Of a stretch of DNA of 64,000 bases, positions 48,601 through 57,270 are shown piece after piece. The notes under the pieces are model-generated. The model ran no database searches. It was not told the origin of the DNA and worked only from the letters and a program-made list of their open reading frames with translations. Position numbers and translations under genes: made by a program. This DNA comes from Cristatella mucedo (lineage: Eukaryota; Bryozoa; Phylactolaemata; Cristatellidae), in contig WPIO01000076.1 in the NCBI GenBank assembly GCA_009760855.2, positions 1,269,501 through 1,333,500 of the forward strand, read 5' to 3'. The number at the start of each line of letters is the position of its first letter. The stretch's first letter is position 1.

Positions 48601-49840
48601 CGCTTGCCCGCAAGCCAAGTAGAGAGACTCTGCCTGGACTATTACTCTCTGAGCAGCTGTTAAGAATGGCGTTCAAGTTCTCATAGTCAATTGTTATTGA
48701 ATGCCTCCCAGTGCCGCTGCTATGTGTCGCTCGCTTGCTGCAGCACTGAGCAGTGTGAGTTGCTCTCTTGTAAGGCGGTTTACATTTCACGACCTCGGGA
48801 CCGAGGTCGTGGGTTCGATTCCTGCGGTGGGCGATCCTTTATTGCCACTGCAAGCAGCGGTGATGATGGCCTTAAAGACTCTTCTGCCGCTATACGAAAA
48901 GAGGCTGCTGCAAATCAGCTAGTATTTTGTGTGTGCGCTGACCTTGCATTATGCTGCTGTTGCGAATGTTTCAGAATGTGGACATTAAGGTCAAGTGGCC
49001 GAACGATATCTACTACGGCAGCCGAGCAAAGCTGGGCGGTGTGCTTGTGCAGTCGACGCTCATGGGCAGTGAGTTTCACGCCCTCGTCGGTAAGGCCGGT
49101 GCCCTGAGCTGCACATATTCATGTGCTTTTTTCTGTGTTTGCAATTCGTTGTCGCACATTGGACCGCGGTTTCGGGCCCAGTAGTCATCCGCCCATTCAC
49201 TCTGGAAGAATGCACGGCGGCTTAAGCCAATTGTTCTTTCAGAAGCTGCACAAGAGTGTGCCTCCGAGGGGCTCTTAAACCGAGTTTCTCATGCATACTA
49301 AAATTCCACACGTGCAATTCATTTTCAAAAAAATTTTATTACTTCAGAACCACTTTCTTTCTATTCTTTCATCCGTATTGCTGAATTTTTCTGGCAGCAG
49401 CAGGAGCCGTCCTGATAAACATAAGCACAGGTGTAGACAGCTCCAACCAGCAGCGGTGGCAGCAGCTGCAACGACATGTCTCTCATGCCATCTTGAGGTT
49501 ACTCACCATTATCGTAAATTGATTTATGTCTGCAGTACTGTAAGGTCACACGACCAGTGATCTGCAGGTAATTTGGTGACACAGGCTGAGCCTTTTTGTC
49601 TTGATCAATAGTATTAAACGTCAATTTCAATAGCTGCGAGGCAGTTGCAACTTGAGCCAGCTTCATCAAACTGTGTCCTGCCGCCATAAGGTATTGGACT
49701 GACCATGCAGCAGACAGCTCACATTTACATGCAAAGGAAAAAGTGAAGGGAGATTACACGACACCAAATCGAGCATCCCTAGGAGATCCGAATCTCTTTC
49801 TGGGCGTAGGTGCCTATAAAGATATTTAATGCATTACACA

Positions 49841-49910
<70 letters not shown>

Positions 49911-50206
49911 ATTCATTTGTAAAGCGCCCCAAGAGAACTTAATCTCTATTCAGGCGCTTCACATATGCCTCGGCGGGGCGAGCACCGTGGCCGCTGAACC
50001 AGACCAGCTCGTCCCGCTGTTCATTAGTAATGTTTGGCTGAGCCAGACGCCCGAATTGCCACTCTTGCACTTGTCGACTTGTCGTCCAGCTTGTCTCTCA
50101 TATCCATGTCTTTTTGATAACTCTGAGTGCTCCTATAATATTGCACTTCCTATAACAAAAATCGCCAATAAGACATTCGAATAGCGCCCTAAGAGAACTT
50201 AAGCTC

Positions 50207-50253
<47 letters not shown>

Positions 50254-50254
50254 C

Positions 50255-50300
<46 letters not shown>

Positions 50301-51791
50301 TGTAAAGGAAGCAGCTCAATTGGTTAGCAATAACTTAGATGCAGTCAATGTGACTAGGCTCCCAAGGGCAATTCATACTGACCCCCGCAAATATCGCGAG
50401 GAACATATTGGCTTTTAGATTCGTATTACATGTCGTGAAGTCCGTGGATATCGCGATGATAGTCGGTAATTATTTCTACGCTTTGGGATCATACAAACTA
50501 ACTCATGGGTGGGGGGCTCACCGAAGGATTTGAGAATGGTTAGAGGCTCAGCTAAGCGACTTAACTCAGCAGAGCTTTTTTTTTTATCAAACCTACTGTA
50601 TGCCCTCGCAATAGTGCCATTCTAGTCAATATGCTTCTATCCTTTGTGGTTTGCGTGCTTACCTGTGCAGAGGCTTGCGCATGTCGCTAGGCAACGCGTT
50701 CTACTATCCACTGTTCTCAAGTGTCTCCTTGTTTGCTTCTTTAGCATACTGCTGTGTGGTATTTGTTTGATTTTGTATCTGTATCTAAGCTTGACATTGT
50801 CGTCAATCGTTGGTTATTGATTCTGTTACAGCTAGTTGAAAAGCACCTGGATAGAGATCTAATGTTCTCAGGGTGCCACATGGTGACTTGTTATTGTAAT
50901 ATTATTTTTATTAGGCCCCCAACTCATAGGCGTGTCTCCTGAGTGTCAGTCTTATGGTAAGGTGCTTGCACTTCACGACCTTGCACATCGAAGGTTAAAG
51001 ATCTGAAGAAGGCAATTCTTTGTTGCCCCCTTCAAGCTGCAGTTATAGCTGCCGTGGGTCGTCAGCTTATCCGACTGTTATCAACATGCGTTTGTCCACA
51101 TACACCCAACCGACCCCCTTGTTTTAACGTGTCGGATTCGAGCCTGCTTGTGCGCTCATATAGGCGCACAAATAATCACGTTCTAATCACTTGTGCACCT
51201 TACTTCCATTGCAGCACGAGCTTTTTTTCGGCGGACACTGTAAAATGTTCGTTCGAGTTTGCATTTTGTCGTACTTATACTTAAGCAGAAGATGTGCTCC
51301 GTCTGATGCGGTTTGCAGGCTTTGGCATCAATGTGTCGAACCAGCACCCTACTTGCTGCATCAACGACGCTGTGGCTCAAGCAGCAGCCTTGTCAGCAGG
51401 CGGAGGTAGCGACGGAGGAGCCTGCCGTCCGTTGCCGCTCACCGTCGAGGTCGTCATCGCTCGAGTCATCACATTGTGCGAGCATCTAGTCGATCTGTTC
51501 CAACGGGACAAGAGTGCCTTTATCAAGCTCTACTACGAGCACTGGCTGCATGCTGGTGGTAGCACTGTGCTCATCCAGGAGCACTCGGACGCATCTGCCG
51601 ATGCTGCTGCTGCCTATGCTGCCGATCCGCACCGGCCGGCCCCACCGCCACCCACCGAGGGTCGTATCGACGGGGTGGACGAAGCTGGCTACCTCGTGGT
51701 TAGCACCGTTGACGGCAGGAGACTGAGTCTCCAGCCTGACGGCAACACTTTCGACATTATGAGAAATCTCATCGTGCGCAAGAAACTCTAG
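34278..51791 (+). CDS. HLCS: Holocarboxylase synthetase / biotin-protein ligase, seven exons
   Basis: HLCS activates biotin with ATP and transfers it to a lysine of the biotin-dependent carboxylases, in cytosol and mitochondria. Exons: 34278-34727, 37430-38588, 40033-40298, 40532-40859, 42908-43068, 48975-49089, 51319-51791. All six junctions agree in phase (0, 1, 0, 1, 0, 1) and total 2952 nt, giving 983 residues. Visible parts: an N-terminal extension (about 1-360), a PPNVLVCTGS domain start near 364, GGRMVLLRVHVEM, QTKGKGRSGNSWLSP near 731-745 (the nucleotide/biotin loop, GRGR-like), KVKWPNDIYY at 793-802, KLGGVLVQSTLMG from Lys807 (equivalent of the BirA active-site lysine), FGINVSNQHP, and a C-terminal domain ending PDGNTFDIMRNLIVRKK. 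An in-frame TAG at 34260 precedes the chosen ATG. The human protein is 726 residues, so this one has a longer N-terminal part, as in insects. Confidence 0.95.
35085..36260 (-). mobile_element. L2/CR1-type LINE, degenerate, in HLCS intron 1
   Basis: Starts with AAT-rich repeats and a diverged tail; minus-strand frames give LPHCTTSHRFVVLPIKQHIA (C-terminal RT region) and further up HNLVFHFYINGTQLYQGS, a decayed YADDTQLY box. Antisense to HLCS. Confidence 0.8.
36290..37140 (+). other. HLCS intron 1 sequence
   Basis: An AAT run and a short repeat-like piece at 36295-36380 (cctaagagaaccaaatatct), then sequence in which I recognise nothing. Confidence 0.4.
37145..37355. repeat. TA-rich minisatellite with gacag units
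   Basis: About nine units of tatatatatagacag (13-15 bp, variable TA length) from 37160 to 37310, between plain TA runs. Ends about 75 nt before HLCS exon 2. Confidence 0.95.
37430..38588 (+). CDS. HLCS: HLCS exon 2 (regulatory N-terminal half)
   Basis: Acceptor gcttgtccttccag precedes 37430 (phase 0). It encodes residues 151-536: VAWRPGNPLGIL near the start, a long Ser/Ala-rich linker with no clear homology, then KPPNVLVCTGS, TSLLESCLLPYSYAVYRLDS, PWADNCAALFL, EYFRSGGIVVSLCSG. The last four align with human APNILLYVGS, RSVLADCVDIDSYILYHL, PWTDNCLLLVIA and YLSQGGKVLGLSS. The donor atcg|gtaagt is phase 1. Confidence 0.93.
39320..39390 (+). repeat. GT/GC alternating purine-pyrimidine tract
   Basis: gtgtgtgcgcgtgtgtgtgt and similar over about 70 nt, in HLCS intron 2. 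Such tracts can form Z-DNA; nothing more can be said. Confidence 0.8.
39860..39998 (+). mobile_element. tRNA-derived SINE family 1, next to HLCS exon 3
   Basis: tcttcacgaccagagtggta, ggttcgagtcctgctgtgg (B box), gtgacgatagccgtgaaggc and tttttaaatcagctta-type end. It stops about 35 nt before the exon 3 acceptor. Confidence 0.75.
40033..40298 (+). CDS. HLCS: HLCS exon 3
   Basis: Acceptor cttaatttttag precedes 40033. The split codon G+AG gives Glu, reading AIEVLGCNHGGRMVLLRVHV, then EMGASAAAANG, FLQSLLHSCGLRVSDQVAD and LQPTPCILLATDS. Human HLCS has GGEAVLCQVHLEL and ALTPLYLLSAAE here. The donor tcg|gtaagt is phase 0. A tRNA-derived SINE ends about 35 nt before the exon. Confidence 0.92.
40532..40859 (+). 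CDS. HLCS: HLCS exon 4 (start of catalytic domain)
   Basis: Acceptor tctctgttctcag precedes 40532 (phase 0). It reads KLRSDFVDAVKRCKQLLDGW, FDWSAYVSALTSRRLGRVVL, YQQVSRTTQAILEPFMLSLP and IASSQTKGK. Human [37 protein letters not shown] and ARQTEGKG align directly. The donor aaag|gtaact is phase 1, splitting the Gly of the GKG(R) loop. Confidence 0.94.
41384..41480 (+). repeat. (GT)n microsatellite
   Basis: About 60 nt GT, then gcgcctgcgtgcgtgtgtgc-type sequence. HLCS intron 4. Confidence 0.95.
41510..41965 (+). mobile_element. L2/CR1-type LINE fragment
   Basis: Diverged copy of the RT C-terminal region: gtgatcattcactagatgac, aagtctgtttactttcagct, cagcactcagcagccaggct, and tactggctgcccatcaagca align with the 56.2-56.6 kb copy. 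HLCS intron 4, sense. Confidence 0.7.
42593..42648 (+). repeat. (GT)n microsatellite
   Basis: About 54 nt of GT, 260 nt upstream of HLCS exon 5. Confidence 0.95.
42908..43068 (+). CDS. HLCS: HLCS exon 5 (catalytic domain)
   Basis: Acceptor gtgcgcgcacag precedes 42908. It completes Gly735 and reads RSGNSWLSPPGCAMATLHVR, VPLHSPLGQAPAFIQMVPAV and VRTLPGYE, aligned with human [20 protein letters not shown] and VRSIPEYQ. This carries the biotinyl-AMP loop. Donor gag|gtaagg (phase 0) opens a 5.9-kb intron full of repeats. Confidence 0.95.
43890..44005 (-). mobile_element. LINE tail fragment
   Basis: (AAT)n then cttgataaagcaccctcaga and aggcgctttacatttgcagc. Confidence 0.75.
44935..45020 (+). mobile_element. 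LINE tail fragment abutting the Tc1 fossil
   Basis: cagcaattgtaaagcgcctag through agggcgctttatgaaatg, then ATT repeats. Confidence 0.75.
45022..45956 (+). mobile_element. Tc1/mariner-type transposase pseudogene
   Basis: Starts with MLSDAQLSEGTRAVLMLLHG and a helix-turn-helix NREIARRLKTDRSSIRKHL (first PRD domain), then a frameshifted middle with GRLHRIQGNMDQNIYHDI, and a C-terminal part that in the proper frames reads PGLKPIEHLWDTLK-like, SIPLEMCRKLEESM and FREVIKNYC, the end of a Tc1 transposase. Multiple stops and frame changes; no terminal inverted repeats found. It contains a tandem duplication at 45155-45200. Lies in HLCS intron 5. Confidence 0.85.
46085..46760 (-). mobile_element. L2/CR1-type LINE, diverged
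   Basis: Minus-strand ADTDITSKLAHELVTFHLDF and CNSFVAGHPLCTKRCLQLLK match SRLDFCNSLLTGLPACAIRR of the better copies. More diverged than neighbours. Confidence 0.75.
46762..46985 (+). mobile_element. LINE RT C-terminal fragment of another subfamily
   Basis: LTLTHKARHGLAPPYLAVLL, SCMDNKLAVPFLCLKT and RRFDSAGPRLWN are the classic L2/CR1 C-terminal motif, in the opposite orientation to its flanks. Confidence 0.75.
46985..48600 (-). mobile_element. L2/CR1-type LINE interrupted by family B
   Basis: Tail and (AAT)n at 46985, then minus-strand SRLDFCNSLLTGLPACAIRR, LQLVQNSAARLVCREHRSCH, WLPVKQRIDFKVLLLTFRSL. The copy breaks at 47785 after gtggagct and resumes near 48085 (ccaatttctgagccacacta, gcaatacatgcagcgaagga), with family B in between. 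In HLCS intron 5, antisense. Confidence 0.85.
47785..48080 (+). mobile_element. Repeat family B copy nested in a LINE
   Basis: Reverse complement of the 1430-1700 and 62755-62880 copies: cacctgctgccgactatgg, ctgctacttccatgctactc, tggctttgtggagttacagatggcg-type end. The clean break in the surrounding LINE dates it later than that LINE. Confidence 0.75.
48745..48930 (+). mobile_element. tRNA-derived SINE family 1, next to HLCS exon 6
   Basis: tcacgacctcgggaccgagg, gtcgtgggttcgattcctgc (B box), gcgatcctttattgccactg, gctatacgaaaagaggctgc and aaatcagctag. Nearly identical to the 33.5 kb copy; its end is about 45 nt from the exon 6 acceptor. Confidence 0.85.
48975..49089 (+). CDS. HLCS: HLCS exon 6 (catalytic core)
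   Basis: Acceptor gaatgtttcag precedes 48975 (phase 0). It reads NVDIKVKWPNDIYY, then GSRAKLGGVLVQSTLMGSEF and HALV, matching human INLRVKWPNDIYY and MKIGGVLVNSTLMGETF. It contains the WPND motif and the lysine equivalent to BirA Lys183. The donor gtcg|gtaagg is phase 1. A SINE ends about 45 nt upstream of the exon. Confidence 0.95.
49838..49908. repeat. (CA)n microsatellite
   Basis: About 70 nt of CA, abutting a family 2 SINE copy. Confidence 0.95.
49909..50015 (-). mobile_element. SINE family 2
   Basis: aattcatttgtaaagcgccc, aagagaacttaatctctatt, caggcgcttcacatatgcct. Reverse complement of the tail of the 53.0 kb copy. Confidence 0.7.
50213..50302 (+). repeat. (GT)n microsatellite
   Basis: About 88 nt of GT with a gcgtgcgtgc interruption, HLCS intron 6. 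Confidence 0.95.
50945..51095 (+). mobile_element. tRNA-derived SINE family 1, diverged
   Basis: ttatggtaaggtgcttgcac, ttcacgaccttgcacatcga, ttctttgttgccccc and gcagttatagctgccgtgg. The B box is decayed. Confidence 0.55.
51319..51791 (+). CDS. HLCS: HLCS last exon
   Basis: Acceptor gcggtttgcag precedes 51319. It reads FGINVSNQHPTCCINDAVAQ, VVIARVITLCEHLVDLFQRD, FIKLYYEHWLHAGG, VDEAGYLVVSTVDGR and PDGNTFDIMRNLIVRKKL, stop TAG at 51789-51791. It aligns to the human C-terminus. A 25-residue Ala/Pro-rich insertion sits between the helical part and the C-terminal beta domain. Confidence 0.95.
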
Positions 51792-52029
51792 CCGCCGCCA
51801 CGAGCTCGTGCATTCAGCTTTGTACACATGACGACGCATCATTCATCTTCAGCTTACAGCTTGCAGTTTTCGTTTATATGTTGCACCTGCCTGGTTCATC
51901 GTGAGCATCGTGGACACACCGCGCTGTTTCTTTAAGTAGCTGCACCATGCGTGGCAAGTTACTCGAATCGACTGGTCGACTCCCGAACATGTAGAACATC
52001 GTGCCCGTTGTATAGCTAGTCGTGCTCCG

Positions 52030-52035
52030 AATAAA
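52030..52035 (+). terminator. HLCS poly(A) signal
   Basis: AATAAA 239 nt after the HLCS stop codon, a normal distance, with a T-rich stretch just downstream. Confidence 0.65.
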
Positions 52036-52039
52036 TCGA

Positions 52040-53030
52040 GTTTTCATGGATGCCGTAGTGAAGTGCTCACCACAGAGCCGGTCGGGCTAGACTTCCTAGA
52101 GGGACAAGCAGGGTTTAGTCGCACGAGATTGAGTGATAACGGGTCTGCGATTCCCTTGATTGTTCGGGGTGGCAGGCATGCTGCACTAAAGGCATCAGCA
52201 TGTTCTAACCTGGTCCAGAAGCATCGGGTCATCCAATGAGCCACCTTCGTGCTAGGGATTAGGGCTTGTAATTTTTCACCATGAGCAAATAATCACCAGT
52301 AAGTGCAAGCCACTGGGAATTCTCACTGCTAAGGAGTGCTGCAAGAGGTCAACTTGGGGTAGCATTGAGAGTAAGGACGTCAGTCATGCAGCCACAAATG
52401 CAAATGTTCAACAGGCAACAATTGCTACAGGTTGTCGCGGTAAGAAGGCAAATGCCTGAAATGGTAACTGACAAATGCATATGCCTAAAGCATGGCACAT
52501 TGTTTTGACCTTGCTACTTCATTCTCTGACTGACCAACCTTTTTTAGGGCGAATGCCTCAACACCACATTAAAGTATCCTGTGGATGAGTTGCTACACCT
52601 GACTCTCGACTAGGTATGCCCTTGCCTATAGTACAGCCCAAGTTTTAAGCCAGAGATTGGACAGACAACTTTGGCCCAAGTTTGAAAAGCATCCACAAGA
52701 TAAGCTGACCGACCATCTGTTATGCGACTATTGCAGACGAATGAATCCGAGCTAAGGCACAATGCAAAAATGCTTATGTCAACCAAGCATTTCCTTAACT
52801 GCACCTGGTTCAGCACCTTTACAAAGCTATCCTTGTGGCGATCTAGCAGACTGCTTCCTCGAATAAACCCGGTTGCATTGAAACCATCACATTGAATGGA
52901 TGATGTGGATTGCAGACTACAGAGTCTATGAATTCGCCAATTAAACCAAAATCAGGGACCGAGCTAGAAATCGCTCCTTGCCGACTGAGCCTCTACAACA
53001 TAAGCACTATCAGCACGACTACTATTATTC
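52040..53030. other. Downstream of HLCS, nothing recognised
   Basis: Unique-looking sequence without a conserved frame or known repeat. Confidence 0.4.
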
Positions 53031-53034
53031 ATAG

Positions 53035-53195
53035 GCACCGCGCGGGTTTAGCTCAGTGGGTATGGTGCTAGCCTCGTTCGAGGTTAACGTATTTGGTGAC
53101 TGAGATCGCTGGCTCCAGCACCGAGGCATACGTGAAGCGCCTATAAAGATTAAATTGTCTTAGGGTGCTATTCAAATGAATTATATTCATAATAT
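53035..53195 (+). mobile_element. tRNA-derived SINE, family 2 (best copy)
   Basis: The head gcgcgggtttagctcagtgg and gtatggtgctagcc is tRNA-like (A box tagctcagtgg). The B box is degenerate, and the tail gtgaagcgcctataaagatt through gggtgctattcaaatgaatt matches the other family 2 copies. I call it a SINE, not a tRNA gene, because no acceptor stem or intact T arm can be formed. Confidence 0.75.
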
Positions 53196-53549
53196 ACGGT
53201 ATCCTACATGCCTTTCCAACAGTCACACTGACCAAGCCATCAAGCATCTGGCTTGCTACCCTACTTCACCATCGCGATGCACCAGAAACAAATATGTATT
53301 CAAGCAATGTTTTCTACAGTCGTGGTAACACTCATATCTGAACTAGCTAACTACCAAGTTAAACTACTAAGTTAACCGTCAAAATCTAATCTCAAAATTC
53401 TTCTCACATTAAACAGAAGAGCATTTCCAAGTTTAAAAAAGATTCCTCTTTCGTAGACGGCCGACATGCCTGGCCACCGTGGGAGGACTGCTTCTGCTGC
53501 TGCTAGGAGCTGTAACAGCTTCTAGCATTGCCTTGTCCGTGACAAGCCA

Positions 53550-54780
53550 GGTGATACTAACAATGATAATACATTTGATAGAGCACACTCAGAGAACCCA
53601 ATCTCTCTTTTCTAGGTGCTTTATTTTTGCTGCAAAGGAAGCACGATCGAATGGTTGGTGGTGGCATGATTAACAAACAGCAACAATAACATGATTAGGG
53701 GTACATGCACAAGGTTAGCATGGAAGTATGGTTAGTGGCAGCATGCATAAGCACATAAAGGTCGAATCATAGGGATTCAATAAATGCTGTGATAAATAGA
53801 TGCGTTTTTAGTTTCTTTTCAAATGTGATCAAGTTAGGAGATGTCGTGAGACAAGTCAGGAGTGACCTCCAGGCTTTGGAAGCATACGAACGAAAGGCAC
53901 GGCCTCCAAAGAATTTGAGGTTTTTACGAAGTATTGGTAAACAGTTCCGATTCAGAATAGCGGGTGGTAGGATGTTTAGCTTGGTGGGGCAGTAGACCTG
54001 ATAGGTATGCCGGAGCCAGGTAATGAAGGGACCTAAAAGTGAGTGATAAAACCTTGAAGTCGATGCGCTGCTTGACTGGGAGCCAATGCAGGTAAGCAAG
54101 AAGTGATGAGATGTGGCAACTGCGACGCTCACGACAGACAAGCCTAGCTGCAGAGTTTTGCACCAGCTGTAAAAGTGTGTGATTGCACAGGCCGGTAGAC
54201 CAGCAAGCAGTGAGTTACAGGAGTCAAGACGGGATGTTGCAAACACATGGACCAGTTTAGATGCGTGGTATCCTTATTCTAAAAAAGCCCAAACTTTAGG
54301 AATGTTATGTAGCTGAAAGTAGGCAGACTTGATTGTGGAGCTGATGCGGTCGTCTAATGATAGGTCACTTTGGAAGATGACACATAGATTTCGAGCAGAT
54401 TCAACAGGAGATAAGCTTGCAGTGCCGATTTTGAGCATTTGCCTTTCCAATTTCTGCATCACACTTGGTTTTTCCATAACTAGTAAGTTGGTTTCATCCT
54501 CATTCAATATAAGAAAATTTGCTGCCATTCATGTGCGGATGTCATGAATACATGCAGCAAGGGAGTCGAGAGAATTCGACGTGCTGTAGGGCTGGGAGGG
54601 ATCAAAGCAAAGGGTACAACCGAGTGTCATCAGCATAGAAGTGACAGTCTAGACTGTACTTGGCAATCGCATCAGCAAGAGGGAGAGTGTATACCACGAA
54701 AAGAACGGGGTCAAGCAAGGAGCCCTGAGAAACCTCGTGTTTCAGAGTCGTTAGACTATTGGCAGCCCCGCGGTAGCATA
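53550..54780 (-). mobile_element. L2/CR1-type LINE, long copy
   Basis: Minus-strand: EVSQGSLLDPVLFVVYTLPL, HFYADDTRLYPL (YADD box) near 54620, MAANFLILNEDETNLLVM, IGTASLSPVESARNLCVIFQ, SRLDSCNSLLAGLPACAI, LHWLPVKQRIDFKVLSLTFR. The tail and microsatellite are at 53550-53640. Several frameshifts. Intergenic. Confidence 0.9.
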
Positions 54781-54789
54781 CATAAAGTG

Positions 54790-56060
54790 AAGACAATTGA
54801 CTCTGAGCACAAAACCAAGCAGCAGCAGCTTAACCTTAAGAGTGCAGACCTGCAGCAAGAAAGAAGCCACTGAAGCTCACGGAATTAATCGTACAGCGTT
54901 AAATCGTAGAGTGAAAATCTGTGCCTGCGTGCCACGGCCCGACCCGGGACCTGTTTTTCAAATCTCTTCATGTGTCTGCATGACGAACAAGTCAAAATCC
55001 TACCACCAACAGGTAGAGAAGCCTGTTGCTGCCACTTACCAGCGACTTCCTCCGCCCGGCTAACGAGAGACTAAATTTATGTGGCACTTACCGGCTTGCC
55101 ATAATGCGATGCTGACCTGCACTCAATCAGGTTAAGGATGGGGCGACTTAGATCGTGATAATTAACCTCCTGCTGCTAACCTCCAAATGTCAACAACCAT
55201 GTTCCAAATGATCAACGGATCCAAATGTCAACAACCCATGATGCTAATCACCACGCCACTGTCTGAAGTTTTCTCACACAGAGATACAATCAGTGTCGAT
55301 CACGTTGCAATCAGTGTCGCGCTAGTATGCCAAGCAACAACCAGAACAGCGACAGCCTGGCGCTCAGCTCACTCACCCAATGAGCCCAATGAGCAAAACG
55401 GAGCCAAGACCAATATTTGCTCTAGCTCAATATGGTCATCCAGCTTTCTGCCTTGATTATTAACCTAAGCGAAACGATAGCGATACACAGTAGTACATCA
55501 CTGACATATTTGGGTATGCACAGTAAAGTACCACTAAAACGGCTGGCGGAGAGTAAATTGCAGCTTTTTAACCGCATTGGCATACACCTTTTTAGTCTTT
55601 CCTAAAAAACCAAAGCGCGAGCGGTGAAGACCGCAGGTTTCAGCCGAGGCTACGAAGTAAGCTGTTTAATCATAATCTAAGAGCGGAGGTAGTCTTTATT
55701 AGCCCGTTCTCAGTAAGCCGAGATTTCGTGTTTTTTATACGAAAGCCGGAGGAACCAGGGCCGAGTTTACAACTGAGTGGCAGAAACTGAGTAGTCCGGC
55801 CTTTTCTACTACGCAATTCAAGTGTTACGTACCGGATAGGATGTAGTTACACTCATAAAAAACTCTGCTGCTTTGTTTGTATTGGTCACTGAAAAAAATT
55901 GCAACTTGTGTACTTGTGTTAAAAATCTAGTGGTTGTAATCACTTTGGTAATTCCTATGGATTATAACCCGAACAAAACTATTCGATCAAGTCCTTTTAT
56001 AGGCACGTCAAATAGGCTAGAAATGAGCTCACTAGCTGATAACTTATAGAAGATTACACA
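54790..56060. other. Intergenic, nothing recognised
   Basis: No conserved frame. Two short repeats of caaatgtcaacaacc at 55183 and 55211. Confidence 0.4.
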
Positions 56061-57055
56061 ACTGCAGCAGCATGCATGAGCACATGATTAATTCACCTGC
56101 AGAACCAAATGCCATGCTTATGGGCAAACCCAGTGTGATTCAGAAATTGGACAGGCTGACGCTCAAAATTGGCTCTGCCAGCATATCTCCAGTTGAATCA
56201 ACTCGAAATCTAGGTGTCATATTCCAAAGTGACCTCTCGTTAGACGACCATATCAGCTCCACGGTCAAATCTGCCTATTTTCAGCTTCATAACATTGCTC
56301 AAATTCGGGCTTGTTTAAATAAGGATACCACGTCCAAGTTGGTCCATGCATTCGTGACATCCCATCTCGACTTCTGCAACTCAATCCTTACTGGCCTACC
56401 GGCATGTGCGATCAGGCGATTGCAGCTGGTGCAAAACTCGGCAGCTAGGCTTGTCTGTCGTGAGCGTCGCAGTTGCCACATTACTCCACTTCTCGCCGAC
56501 CTGCACTGGCTACCAGTCAAGCAACGGATTGACTTCAAGGTTTTGTCGCTCACTTTTAGGTCCCTTCATTCTATGGCTCCAGTCTATCTCTCAGATATAC
56601 TAACCCATCAGGCATCGTACCACCCGCTTTTCGGAATCCAACAGTCTAGAAGTACCCCATACAAACCTTAAATCCTTTGGAGACCGTGCATTTAGTTCAT
56701 ATGCTCCCAAAGCCTGGAACTCCCTCCCGACCTGCGTCAGAACATTCCCTGACCTGACCACATTTAAAAGGAACCTAAAAACACACATATTTAGGACAGC
56801 GTTTAGTGGGCCCCTGTGATTCGTCCTTCGTGTGCTTATGCGTACTGACACTGTGCATGCTGCCACTAACCACATTTGCATGCTGACCCTGTGCATGTCA
56901 CCCCTAACCATATTATTCATTTTGTTTGTTTTTCAAGCATGATTTTACTTACCATTCAACTGCATTTCCCTTTGCAGCAAATGTAAAGCACCTAGAAAGA
57001 GATTAAGTTCTCTGAGGGCGCTTTATCAAGTGCATTATTATTATAATTATTATTT
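56060..57055 (+). mobile_element. L2/CR1-type LINE, best-preserved 3' copy
   Basis: A 199-codon open frame (56072-56671): MGKPSVIQKLDRLTLKIGSA, VIFQSDLSLDDHISSTVKSA, FCNSILTGLPACAIRRLQLV, LHWLPVKQRIDFKVLSLTFR. Then ALRSYAPKAWNSLP-type sequence in another frame, and the tail agcaaatgtaaagcacctag with an ATT microsatellite to 57055. 5' truncated before the YADD box. Confidence 0.9.
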
Positions 57056-57194
57056 TGCCGAATAAAAAGCTTTGTAGCTTTAATTTAATCGCAATCTAGT
57101 CAATTGATGTCGCGATGTAAGTGCTACCTTTGACGACCAAGGTCGTGGGCTTGAGCGCTGGAGGTCTACTATATAATTTGCAAGCACACGTTCA

Positions 57195-57221
57195 AGCACA
57201 CACACGCGCACACACACGCGA

Positions 57222-57259
<38 letters not shown>

Positions 57260-57270
57260 GTATATATATG
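57195..57270. repeat. (CA)n with (TA)n
   Basis: Interrupted CA (57197-57250) then tatatatatgtatatatatg. Confidence 0.9.

Noticed and set aside
53035-53110. tRNA gene (tttagctcagtgg head)
   Set aside because: No pairing acceptor stem, degenerate T arm, and the following tail recurs with the family 2 SINE.
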